Positions 53,379-64,000 of a stretch of 64,000 bases of DNA are shown here, in pieces (within the stretch, counting starts at the first letter, position 1; the number at the start of each line of letters is the position of its first letter). The stretch comes from Branchinecta lynchi (taxonomy: Eukaryota; Arthropoda; Branchiopoda; Anostraca; Branchinectidae), in contig JAKZAP010000009.1 of assembly GCA_023053575.1 (NCBI GenBank), positions 16,349,869-16,413,868 of the forward strand, written 5' to 3'. The notes under the pieces were generated by a model that saw only the letters and a list, made by a program, of their open reading frames with translations, was not told where the DNA came from and did not search any database. The translations under genes were made by a program, and so were the position numbers.

Positions 53379-53500
53379 CAGTCTCATTCACGGAACACAC
53401 CAGTCTCACTGTTTTGAACCATCAGTCTCAGAAAAATGGCGCCGGGAACCACCAGTCTCGGAAACGAGACCAACAGTCTCAAATTCAGACCAACAGTCTC
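53379..53500. repeat. Six spaced CAGTCTC repeats
   Basis: ACCA(C/A)CAGTCTC starts at 53379, 53401, 53423, 53453, 53474 and 53494, spacing 20-30 bp, with dissimilar spacers. It directly abuts the left end of the foldback element. Confidence 0.7.
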
Positions 53501-55900
53501 ATCTAATTTCCAATTTATTTAAAGTAAAAAAGTGTTTTCTTTGTTTTTCTCTGTCAGTCCCTTGAATAACGCGCTTGTGTCAGCACTACAGGTAGAGTGA
53601 AGCTTGGGCTTTCAATACATGTATTCATCTCTGCTATTGGCTTGGTACTTCTCAGTGAATAGGGCTCTGAAAAAGCAAACAAATTTATTTTTTTGTTTTC
53701 TGTGTTGTTTAATAGACTTCTGCTACTCTGCCAACTACATCAGGTAAAGTGAAGCCTGGGCTTTCAAACGATATATGATTCACTGTTACTGGATTACCAA
53801 GTGTCACATTGGGTGGCTCTGAAAAAACTGTTTTGGTAAACAAATGTAATTTCTAGGCTGTCTATGAGATTTCTTGGAATTTTCTAACTTTGCGACCAGT
53901 TTTGGTAGATAGACATCCATGTATCTCTGATACTGGCTTAGTCCGTTTGTTGCTGGGTTCCTATGGTAAACTCATTAGCTGTTTTTTTTTAACTGCCCTG
54001 CTTGATACTGTTGAATGTTTTGTCGCCTCACTGTTTAGTTCACCTGACTGATTGGTCCGGTATTAGTTTGTTCCATTCTTTTTCCATGCATTTTCCATGC
54101 TTAAAATACTATTCTGAGGCTGTCTCTACACAACTACAGTAAGCGGTCAAGTAACACTCAATGAAACCTATTATCGCTCACCAGAGCTGCGTTTTATTCG
54201 CATTTCTAGTTGACTTAAGTTATTATTTTGCCGTTTTATTTGCTATTCTCAGTTGACTGATAGCGTTCAATTTATCCAATCTATTGAGATTGTCCACTAA
54301 AAGTTGACTTTGGACGACCGACAACAAATGGTCATTCGTTCTATGGATAACCGGTTAACCACCAGTAAGCTGTCAAGTATCGCTCAATGGAACATTTTAT
54401 CGCTCACCAGAGCTGCGTTTGATTTGCATTTCCAGTTGACTGAAATAACCTCTTTGCTGTTTTATTTGCTATTCTCAGTTGGCAATCAGTTTATCCAGTC
54501 GACTAAAAGTTGACTTTTGAGGATCGAGATAAAATGGTAATTCATTCCATGGTTAACCGTTTAACCTACAGTAAGTAGTTAAGTATCGGTCAATGGAACC
54601 TATTATCACTCACCAGAGCTGCATTCTATTCGCATTTCCAGCTAACTTAAATCATCATTTTACTTTGCTGTTCTCAGTTGATTCATATTCTTCGATTTAG
54701 CTCTTGGCTTATCCAATCTATTGAGACTGTTGACTAAAAGTTGACTTTTGACAAACGAGAACAAATGGTTATTTGTTCCATGGTTAACCGGTTAACCTAC
54801 AGTAAGCTGTCAAGTAAACTCAATGGAACCTATTATCGCTCACCAGAGCTGCGTTCGATTCGCCTTTCCAGTTGACTTAAATCATCATTTTTCCGTTTTA
54901 TTTGCTATTCTCAGTTGACCGAAAGCGACTGATTTATCCAGTCGACATAAATTGTCGATTAAAAGCTGACTTTTGACAACCAAGAACGAATGGTCATTCA
55001 TTCCATGGTTAACCGGTTAAGCTACAGTAAGCGGTCAAGAGTAACGCTCAATGGAACTTATTATCGCTCACCAGAGATGGGTCCGATTTGCATTTCCAGT
55101 TGACTTACATCATCTTTTTGCTGTTTTATTTGCTATTCTCAGTTGACTGACAGCGTTCGATTTATCCAGTCAACTGAAATTGTCAATTAAAAGTTGACTT
55201 TTGACAGCCGAGAACAAAAAAATACTATTCTGAGGCTGTCTCTACACAACTACAGTAAGAGGTTAAGTATCGCTCAATGGAACCTATTATCGCTCACCAG
55301 AGCTGCGTTTGATTTGCATTGACTGATAGCGTTCGATTTATCCAGTCGACTGAGATTTTGTGACTTTTGACAACCGAGAATAAATGGTCATTCATTCCAT
55401 GGTTAAGCGGTTAAGCTACAGTAAGCGGTCAAGTAACGCTCAATGTACCTATTATCGCTCACCAGAGCTGGGTTCGATTCGCATTTCCAGTTGAATTAAA
55501 TCATCTTTTTGCTGTTTTATTTGCTATTATCAGTTGACTGATAGCATTCAACTTATCCAGTTGACTGAGATTGTCGACTAAAAGTTTACTTTTGACAACT
55601 GAGAACAAATGGTCAATCATTCCATGGTTAACCGAGAATATAAGCGTAGGTTGAGAAAAAGATTGCGGAATCCAACCAACCGGTCACCTTTTACTGGTCA
55701 TTTCAAATTGCGGCCATGAGGCCGACATTTTTTCATGTTCTAACAAATCTGGTGCTACAGAGTACGCTACCTATCCAATGATGGTAAAAAAAATTAAAAA
55801 ATAAGCTTATTCTTAATGTTTTACACTGGTCCTAGCTAAAAGTGTTCAAGTTAACCTACATGAACTAACGTACCCACTCAGGTAATTTGTGTTTTGTTGG

Positions 55901-57585
55901 TTTTGGTGATTCTTTTTTCACATACCATACGTTCTTTACTAGTCCTCCATGAATATTCCTCTCACTCTTTTTTTAATTGTTGAAGTACTATCTCCTCTGC
56001 AGATGTTGCTCTTGTTGTAGGAACATACTATTGTTTGTTACAGACATACTATTGTTTGTATGTTCAAGTACTATAGATTGGTGCACGTAAGAGGTCTCTC
56101 CATGAGACCCTCAAATTGAAGCTGCTACGTACAGCATCATCAAGGAGACAAGCAAAGGGTAATTTTAGTAATTGTCTAAATGTTATAGAACATGATTAGG
56201 GCTTTGTCATATTGTTTTAGTGATGTTCCCTTACCTTCTTGAGTTTCCACACCCTTGCCAAGAGCTAAATCGAACAATATGAATCAACTGAGAACAGCAA
56301 ATAACAGAGTAAAATGATGATTTAAGTTAGCTAGAAATGCGAATAGAATGCAGCTCTGGTGAGTGATAATAGGTTCCATTGAGCGATACTTGACTGCTTA
56401 CTGTAGGTTAACCGGTTAACCATGGAATGAATTACCATTTTATCTCGATCGTCAAAAGTCAACTTTTGGTGATTCTTTTTTCACATACCATATGTTTTAC
56501 TAGTCCTCCATGAATATTCCTCTCACTCTTTTTCTAATTGTTGAAGTATTATCTCCTCTACAGATGTTGCTCTTGTTATAGGAACATTCTATTGTATGTT
56601 ACAAACATACTATTGTTTGTAGGTTGAAGTACTATAAATTGGTCCACGTAAGAGGTCTCTTCATGAGACCCTCAAATTGAACCTGCTACGTACAGCATCA
56701 TCAAGGAGACAAGCAAAGGGTAATTTTAGTAATTGTCTAAATGTTATAGAACATGATTAGGTCGCTTTGTCATATTGTTTTAGTGATGTTCCCTTACCTT
56801 CTTGAGTTTCCACACCCTTGCCAAGAGCTAAATCGAACATTATGAATCAACTGAGAACAGCAAATAACAGTAAAATGATGATTTAAGTTAGCTAGAAATG
56901 CGAATAGAATGCAGCTCTGGTGAGTGATAATAGGTTCCATTGAGCGATACTTGACTGCTTACTGTAGGTTAACCGGTTAACCATGGAATGAATTACCATT
57001 TTATCTCGATCGTCAAAAGTCAACTTTTGGTGATTCTTTTTTCACATACCATATGTTTTACTAGTCCTCCATGAATATTCCTCTCACTCTTTTTCTAATT
57101 GTTGAAATACTATCTCCTCTACAGATGTTGCTCTTGTTATAGGAACATTCTATTGTTTGTTACAGACATACTATTGTTTGTAGGTTGAAGTACTATAAAT
57201 TGGTGCACGTAAGAGGTCTCTTCATGAGACCCTCAAATTGAACCTGCTACGTACAGCATCATCAAGGAGACAAGCAAAGGGTAATTTTAGTAATTGTCTA
57301 AATGTTATAGAACATGATTAGGTCGCTTTGTCATATTGTTTTAGTGATGTTCCCTTACCTTCTTGAGTTTCCACACCCTTGCCAAGAGCTAAATCGAACA
57401 TTATGAATCAACTGAGAACAGCAAATAACAGAGTAAAATGATGATTTAAGTTAGCTAGAAATGCGAATAGAATGCAGCTCTGGTGAGTGATAATAGGTTC
57501 CATTGAGCGATACTTGACTGCTTACTGTAGGTTAACCGGTTAACCATGGAATGAATTACCATTTTATCTCGATCGGCAAAAGTCA
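55901..57585. repeat. 562-bp tandem unit, three copies, in the right arm
   Basis: TTTTGGTGATTCTTTTTTCA starts at 55901, 56464 and 57025. Each unit holds one inverted arm subrepeat plus a spacer with AAGAGGTCTCTTCATGAGAC and AGCATCATCAAGGAGACAAG. Units are nearly identical, so the amplification is recent. Confidence 0.85.
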
Positions 57586-57699
57586 ACTTTTTGTCAACAA
57601 CTTGAGTCTACTGGATAAATTGAATGCTAACTGTGAATAGCAAATAAAACCGCAAAAAGATTATTTCAGTCAACTGGAAATGCAAATCAAACGCAGCTC

Positions 57700-59420
57700 T
57701 GGTGAGCGATAAAATGTTCCACTGTTGGTTAACCGGTGATCCATGGAACAAATGACCATTTGTTGTCGGTCGTCCAAAGTCAACTTTTAGTGGACAATCT
57801 CAATAGACTGGATAAATTGAACGCTATCAGTCAACTGAGAATAGCAAAAAAAACGGCAAATTAATAACTTAAGTCAACTGGAAATGTGAATCAAACGCAG
57901 CTCTGGTGAGCGATAATAGGTTCCATTGAGTGTTACTTGACCGCTTACTGTAGTTGTCTAGAGACAGCCCCAAAATAGTATTTTAAGGATGAACTAGTAC
58001 CGGACCAGGCAGTCAGGTGAACTGAATAGTGAGACAACAAAAGATTCAACAGGGTCTAGCAGGTCAGTTAAAAAAAACACAGCTAATGAGTTTATCAAAG
58101 GACACCATGAGCAAGAAACTGACTAAGCCAATATCAGAGATACACATATCTGTGGAAAGTCCATGCTTAAATCTACCAAAACTGGTTGTAAAGTTAGAAA
58201 ATCCCAAGAAAGAGAATCTGAGTCGACTGGATAAAGTGAATGCTAACTGAGAATAGCAAATAAAACAGCAAAAAGATTATTTCAGTCAACTGGAAATGCA
58301 AATCAAACACAGCTCTGGTGAGCGATAAAATGTTCCATTGAGTGATACTTGACCACTTACTGTTGGTTAACCGGTTATCCATGGAACGAATGACCATTTG
58401 TTGTCGGTCGTCCAAAGTCAACTTTTAGTGGACAATGTCAGTCGACTGGATAAATAGAACCTATCAGTCAACTGAGAATAGGAAATAAAACTGCAAAATG
58501 ACGATTTAAGTTAACTGGAAATGCAAATCAAATGCAGCTCTAGTGAGCGATAAAATGTTCCATTGAGCAATACTTGACCGCTTACAGTTGGTTAACCGGT
58601 GATCCATGGAACGAATGACCATTTGTTGTCGGTCGTCCAAAGTCAACTTTTAGTGGACAATCTCAATAGATTGGATAAATTGAACGCTATCAGTCAACTG
58701 AGAAAAGCAAATAAAACGGCAAATTAATAACTTAAGTCAACTGGAAATTTGAATCAAACGCAGCTCTGGTGAGCAATAATAGGTTCCATTGAGTGTTACT
58801 TGACCGCTTACTGTAGTTGTCTAGAGACAGCCCCAAAATAGTATTTTAAGGATGAACTAGTACCGGACCAGGCAGTCAGGTGAACTGAATAGTGAGACAA
58901 CAAAAGATTCAACAGGGTCTAGCAGGTCAGTTAATAAAACACAGCTAATGAGTTTATCAAAGGACACCATGAGCAAGAAACTGACTAAGCCAATATCAGA
59001 GATACACATATCTGTGGAAAGTCCATGCTTAAATCTACCAAAACTGGTTGTAAAGTTAGAAAATCCCAAGAAAGACAATCTGAGTCAACTGGATAAATTG
59101 AATGCTAACTGAGAATAGCAAATAAAACAACAGCAAAAAGATTATTTCAGTCAACTGGAAATACAAATCAAACACAGCTCTGGTGAGCGATAAAATGTTC
59201 CATTGAGCGATACTTGACCACTTACTGTTGCTTAACCGGTTATCCATGGAACGAATGACCATTTGTTGTCGGTCGTCCAAAGTCAACTTTTAGTGGACAA
59301 TGTCAGTCGACTGGATAAATAGAACCTATCAGTCAGCTGAGAATAGGAAATAAAACTGCAAAATGACGATTTAAGTTAACTGGAAATGCAAATCAAATGC
59401 AGTTCTAGTGAGAGATAAAA
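57700..59420. repeat. 863-bp tandem duplication in the right arm
   Basis: GTCGGTCGTCCAAAGTCAAC recurs at 57767, 58404, 58630 and 59267, giving two units 863 bp apart. Each has about four arm subrepeats and a segment (GGACCAGGCAGTCAGGTGAA) found once in the left arm. Confidence 0.8.
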
Positions 59421-60496
59421 TGTTCCATTGAGCGATACTTGACCGCTTACTTTAATTGTTTATCCATGGAACAAATGAGCGTTTGTTCTCTGTTGTCAAA
59501 AGTCACCTTTAGTCGACAATGTCAGTCGACTGGATAAATTGAACGCTATCAGTCAACTGAGAATAGCAAATGAAACAGCGAAATGATGATTTCAGTCGAC
59601 TGGAAATGCGGATCGAACCCAGCTCTGGTGAGCGATGATAGGTACATTGAGCGTTACTTGACCGCTTACTGTAGCTTAACCACTTAACCATGGAACGAAT
59701 GACCATTTATTCTGGGTTGTCAAAAGTCAAATTTTAGTCCAAAATCTCAGTCGACTGGATAAATCGAACGCTATCAGTCAATGCAAATCAAACGCAGCTC
59801 TGCTGAGCGATAATAGGTTCCATTGAGCGATACTTAACCTCTTACTGTAGTTGTGTAGAGACAGCCTCAGAATAGTATTTTAAGCATGGAAAATGCATGG
59901 AAAAAGAATGGAACAAACTAATACCGTCAGTCAGGTGAACTGAACAGTGAGGCGACAAAACATTCAACAGTATCAAGCAGGGCAGTTAAAAAAAACAGCT
60001 AATGAGTTTACCATAGGAACCCAGCAACAAACTGACTAAGCCAGTATCAGAGATACATGGATTTGTGGAAAACTCATGCTTAAATCTACCAAAGCTGGTC
60101 GCAAAGTTAGAAAATTCCAAGAAATCGCATAGACAGCCTAGAAATTACATTTGTTTACCAAAACAGTTTTTTCAAAGCCACCCAATGTGACACTTGGTAA
60201 TCCAGTAACAGTGAATCATATACCGTTTGAAAGACCAGGCTTCACTTTACCTGTTGTTGTTGGCAGAGTAGCAGAATTCTATTAAACAACACAGAAAACA
60301 AAAAAAATAAATTTGTTTGCTTTTTCAGAGCCCTATTCACTGAGAAGTACCAAGCCAATAGCAGAGATGAATACATGTATTGAAAGCCCAAGCTTCACTC
60401 TACCTGTAGTGCTGACACAAGCGCGTAATTCAAGGGACTGACAGAGAAAAACAAAGAAAACACTTTTTTACTTAAAAAAAATTGGAAATTAGATGA

Positions 60497-60927
60497 TGTT
60501 GGGAATCGTCCGATTCCGTTTCTCACCTTATTTGAATATTCCGCGCTTTTCCCGTATAACGCCATCTAGCAGTGTTGAGTAAAGTAAAGTATCTTCATAG
60601 AAGCGTTACCAGCTCAGTTGGTAGACTGCCTTCAACCAGATTAATGGCTTGTAACAATTAAAGTGGATTTGCTGTAATTTTAAGGTAAACCTTTTTCGGA
60701 TTATTATATTAGTATATAATTAAGATATAATTTATTAATTCTGAATTGAAGTATTCATTCTTAAAGTAAAATCATAAAGTAAAAGATTCATTATATTTTA
60801 TAGGGTTCCTGACTTTCCTGACTACAATCATTGCTGACATTGTACATCTGTAAATACTCGCTGTGACAATAAACGTTATTTAACGTTGCACTGAAGGAAT
60901 TGGCGTGCCAGAGAGGTTTTCCCAACA
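60497..60927 (+). mobile_element. 5' LTR of a Ty3/Gmr1-like retrotransposon
   Basis: 431 bp with the inverted tips TGTTGGGAA and TTCCCAACA. AATAAA is at 60868-60873 and AT-rich TATA-like sequence lies at about 60700-60730. A tRNA-like A-box string (CAGCTCAGTTGGTAGA) occurs at about 60609. A primer-binding candidate follows in 5 bp and gag lies downstream, so this is a 5' LTR. The 3' LTR is outside the window. Confidence 0.75.
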
Positions 60928-60931
60928 TAAT

Positions 60932-60949
60932 TGGTACCAGCGGTGTCGA
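60932..60949 (+). other. Candidate primer-binding site
   Basis: TGGTACCAGCGGTGTCGA begins with TGG, complementary to a tRNA CCA end, 5 bp after the LTR. The priming tRNA was not identified. Confidence 0.5.
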
Positions 60950-61095
60950 AACGTCCACCATCTCCAGGAGCCTACCCTGCCGCTCAGCCAAGGCTCAACG
61001 CGGAAGACTGCTCAGCCCATGCCTATCTGTCTGTGAAGCCCAAAGGCCGACAGCTCGACGAACGTCGCGCAGTGCATAAGCCGTGTTTGTGAACG

Positions 61096-62553
61096 TTTTT
61101 GGGATCCCAAAACGTAAGTGGAGGGATACCTATGACATCGCAAAAGTTGTCCGTCTGTCCGTCCGTCCGTCCGTCCGTCCGTCCGTCTGTAAGCACGATA
61201 ACTCTCGAAGGGAATGAGATATTTTGATGAAACTTGGTGTGAAGGTTGGTTGAGTCGTCGGACCAGTCAAGTTCGTAGATGGGCTTTGTAGCTCTACATT
61301 TAGGGGTGGGGGAGGGGATTCAAATTAAGGGACAAACAAAATATTTTTAAACAGCTAATGTGATAGTCGATTATGGGATAAGAAGACATGCTGAACATGA
61401 TGGTGAAAACCATTTTGTCATCGGACAAGTAGTTCGCCCGGAATCCGGCCGAAACCGGAAAGTTTGTTGAAAGTAAAAGTTTTATTTGAAGTTGATTAGA
61501 TGTTCGATTTAGGGGTAAGAAGACATGCTGAAGACGATGGTGAAAACTATTATCTCGACAGACAAGTATTTCGCCCGGAATCCGGCCCAAACCGGAAAGT
61601 TTGTTGAAAGTAAAAGTTTTATTTGAAGTTGATTAAATGTTCGATTTAGAGGTAGGAAGACATGCGGAAGACGATGGTGAAAACTATTTTCTCGACGGAC
61701 AAGTATTTCGACCGGAATTCGGCCCAAACCGGAAAGTTTGTTGAAAGTAAAAGTTTTATTTGAAATTGATTAGATGTTCGATTTAGGGGTAGGAAGACAT
61801 GCTGAAGACGATGGTGAAAATTATTCTCTCGACAGACAAGTATGGTGAAAACTATTTTCTCGACGGACAAGTATTTCGACCGGAATTCGGCCCAAACCGG
61901 AAAGTTTGTCAAAATTAAAAGTTTTATTTGGAGTTGATTAGATGTTCGATTTAGGGCAAGAAGGCATGCTGAACACTTATGTGAAAACAAGTTTCTACCC
62001 GAACATGTAGTTCGTCCGGAATCCGGCCAAAACCGAAAACTTTTGGAAGTCAAAGTTTTATTTCTAGTTGATTAGATAAGCGATTTAGGGGTAAGAAGAG
62101 ATGCTGAGCCCCTGTATGACAATCGTATTTTACCCGGACATATAGTTCGACCGGAATCCGGCTGGAATCGGAAAATTTGTTATAAGCTAAATTTCTATTT
62201 GAAGTTGATTAGATGTTCATTACTGGGGAAAGAAGATACCCTGATTTCGTCTTTGAGCTTTCTTTTTTCGCCGGACAAGTAGTTCTGGAGTTCGGCCGGA
62301 ACCGGGAAATTGGCAGAAGTGGCAGGAAGTTTTCGTCAAAACAGATATAACTTATAGGGGTAAACACACATGCTGAATCCAAATCTGGACTTGGTTTTCT
62401 CAGGTGATTAGCTATTTGGCCTTAATCTGTTTCTGAATTTTAATTGTAAAAATGTTCAAGGAGTCTGGCGAAGACTGGATCTGGCTAAGACAAGACCCAG
62501 TTGTCTGGATCAGATATTGAATTTTTGGGATCCCATCGAAACCTTTGGTCTTG
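61096..62553 (-). repeat. GGGATCCC-family element, copy 7, longest copy, nested in the retrotransposon leader
   Basis: Inverted relative to the other copies: it begins TTTTTGGGATCCCAAAACGT and a TCCG microsatellite, runs through seven to eight monomers, and ends TTTGGGATCCCATCGAAACC then TTTGGTCTTGTT. It separates the primer-binding region from gag. Confidence 0.8.
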
Positions 62554-63175
62554 TTACTTGTGTCCTTTAAGAGCAGTGACAATAGTCTATCAATTGACTC
62601 AAGGATTACACCCCAAAGGAAAAGGACAAGTAAGAACACGCCGCAAGTTTGTAAGTCGGAACCCTTAAGATTTTCTACTCGTCCATTTTTTGTGCTATTT
62701 CCTGTACCACCGTGCCATTCTCCGTTGCTAACACCAGTCCCATTCATTTCAAGTTGACCCTGAGATCCTCCGTCTGCTCAGCGATTCCTGAAATTTGCAT
62801 AATTTTTCCACCCCACCTGTCAACTTACCAGCTTGGTAACCGAGTTCACGCCGCGAGTTCGTGCCTGCAGCAGGACCAAAACAAACAGCTATCGGTCTAA
62901 GTGACGTCATACTAGCAGCATTCCAACTGGAAGTCGTGAATGAGCGCGTAAGCTGCTACGCTTGAGACCGGTTTCGATGTTATTGTTTTGATCGGTCAGT
63001 GTAGTCAGACACGTGCGGCATATTATTGTTGATTGCGTAACAAGGGGGCTTTGCGGTAAAGTTGATGTTCACCAGATCGCAAAGAGGGAAAAGAGAAGAC
63101 GCAGAATTCCAGGAACTGGTAATAAAAGACAGAAAAGAAGTAGGAGAAGCTGTTTCACTGAAAACAAGAGTCATC
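62554..63175 (+). other. Retrotransposon leader, rest
   Basis: Sequence between the nested element and gag. Short frames only; presumed untranslated leader of the retrotransposon. Confidence 0.4.
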
Positions 63176-64000
63176 ATGAATCAGCAACAACAGCAGCAAC
63201 AAAGCACATCAGGACAAGCTGCAATACAGAGTACATCTGCGCCTGTAGCTCTTGTCCCCACAGCTCCGTTAGTTGCGTCCGAATCACAAGCCGCTATGTT
63301 GAACATGATGATGGAAATGATGAAACAACAAGATAAAATTCGACGTGATGAGGCTGAAAGAGCAGATAAAATTCGAAATGAAGAGGCTGAAAGAGCAGAT
63401 AAATTTCGACGTGAAGAGGCTGAAAGGGCAGACAAATTTCGTCGTGAAGAGGCAGAGAGAATGGAGCGCATCCGGAAAGAAGAAATACATGCTCGAAGAG
63501 AAGAACAACAAAATCTTCAGAAGCAAAGAGAAGCAGAACTGGAGCTACGAGAAAAAGAGCTGGAGTTGAGAAGAACTGAACTTGAACAGAATGAGAAGCT
63601 ACGAAAAGAAGAAATAGAAGCTAGTGAAAAACTCAGGAAGGAGGAATTCGAAATTCAGCGCAGAATGCTGAAATCAAATCGTATGGCGCAAATTCCAGCG
63701 ATGAGAGACGGCGATTGCATCGAAACGTACCTGAGTACATACGAGTTGACTGCCAGATCCCTCGGCTGGGATGATTCCCTATGGGTTCCGCGTCTTCTTC
63801 CTCTCCTGACCCCCAGAGCACAAGAAGCCACTCATGTTCTGTCAGATGAAGACCGACAAGACTACGAAAAAGTCAAGAAGGCCGTCCTGGAAAAATTTCA
63901 AGTCAACGAAGAGTTCTACAGACAGAAGTTTCGCTCTTACCGGAAGAAATACGAAGATAGCTACCGAGAACTAGCTTCCAGCCTGTCTAAATTCCGGAAT
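63176..64000 (+). CDS. gag: Retrotransposon Gag with SCAN-like domain (3' partial)
   Basis: ATG at 63176 (ATC ATG AAT CAG, the first ATG of the long frame), open to the window edge, 275 codons. A Gln-rich N-terminus (residues 1-45) is followed by a highly charged coiled coil (about 45-165) with a reiterated ERADKFRREEA unit. A SCAN-type capsid domain (about 180-275) follows: YLSTYELTARSLGW, then LLPLLTPRAQEA, then EKFQVNEEFYRQKFR. SCAN domains derive from Gmr1-like Ty3 retrotransposon capsids, so this is a capsid protein that assembles virus-like particles in the cell. Protease and reverse transcriptase lie beyond the window. The frame is intact, so the element may be young. Confidence 0.8.
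   Translation, partial: MNQQQQQQQSTSGQAAIQSTSAPVALVPTAPLVASESQAAMLNMMMEMMKQQDKIRRDEAERADKIRNEEAERADKFRREEAERADKFRREEAERMERIRKEEIHARREEQQNLQKQREAELELREKELELRRTELEQNEKLRKEEIEASEKLRKEEFEIQRRMLKSNRMAQIPAMRDGDCIETYLSTYELTARSLGWDDSLWVPRLLPLLTPRAQEATHVLSDEDRQDYEKVKKAVLEKFQVNEEFYRQKFRSYRKKYEDSYRELASSLSKFRN

Larger units (their letters stand above)
53500..60495. mobile_element. Foldback-like element, 7 kb, long inverted arms
   Basis: The ends CATCTAATTTCC and GGAAATTAGATG are inverted and the match continues inward for kilobases (CAGTCCCTTGAA...GGTAGAGTGAAGCTTGGGCT against its complement at about 60390-60440). The arms consist of subrepeats of about 200-230 bp: GGTTAACCGGTTAACC, ACAGTAAGCGGTCAAGTA, TATTATCGCTCACCAGAGCT, GTTGACTGATAGCG. 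Arms: about 53500-55640 and 56260-60495. No transposase frame. The structure recalls foldback/TU-type elements. Confidence 0.75.

Noticed and set aside
53379..53500. CRISPR array
   Set aside because: Repeats are only 7-11 bp, spacing is irregular and the context is a eukaryotic transposon.
57989..58250. Protein gene duplicated at 58029 and 58857
   Set aside because: Both frames lie in the 863-bp tandem unit of the foldback arm; the second copy breaks the frame early, so no coding constraint is seen.
61149..61195. Telomeric repeat
   Set aside because: It is a TCCG microsatellite belonging to the conserved tail of the GGGATCCC family.

Overview
The window looks like genomic DNA from an intron-rich metazoan. 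It is AT-rich, genes are split by GT/AG introns, and most of the sequence is dispersed and nested transposable elements. No bacterial, rRNA or CRISPR features were seen. The mix of hAT- and Harbinger-like elements, non-LTR retrotransposon fragments, a SCAN-type LTR retrotransposon and a foldback-like element suggests a marine-invertebrate-type genome. The species cannot be named from the sequence.

Host genes. (1) Positions 1-3733, plus strand: the 3' part of an unrecognised protein gene, with one long exon running in from the left edge, a strong GTAAGA donor, an intron of about 1.9 kb, a last exon and a poly(A) signal at 4046. (2) About 17.5-51.8 kb, minus strand: eleven supported exons (and one doubtful last exon) of a divergent CENP-I/Mis6 homologue, an inner-kinetochore (CCAN) protein. 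Splice phases agree across all but one of the ten joins between supported exons. One connecting exon between 25.8 and 29.6 kb was not found, and the 5' end of the gene was not found either (probably beyond 52 kb). Its introns hold most of the mobile DNA described here. (3) A tRNA-Thr(UGU)-like gene at 52.87-52.94 kb, minus strand. (4) A few weak candidate exons.

Layout. 4.0-17 kb: a minisatellite, GGGATCCC-ended monomer repeats, small inverted-repeat elements (two with clear target duplications) and a second monomeric repeat family. 18-25 kb: a local duplication holding an inverted copy of a piece from 23 kb, and a 2.2-kb element with self-complementary ends. 25-42 kb: CENP-I exons among MITEs, LINE fragments and repeat arrays. 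42-52 kb: more CENP-I exons, a 1.4-kb hAT element with an exact 8-bp target duplication, and a GC-rich higher-order minisatellite. 53.5-60.5 kb: a 7-kb foldback-like element whose long inverted arms are built from about 200-bp subrepeats. 60.5-64 kb: the 5' LTR, primer-binding region and gag of a Gmr1/Ty3-like retrotransposon, with another GGGATCCC element inserted in its leader.

Six elements have structure that fixes their ends: five copies of a MITE with an AAT/ATT 3-bp target duplication (one with an empty paralogous site), two hAT copies with 8-bp duplications, two Harbinger-like copies with TTA/TAA duplications, and two copies of a palindromic element with TTA duplications.
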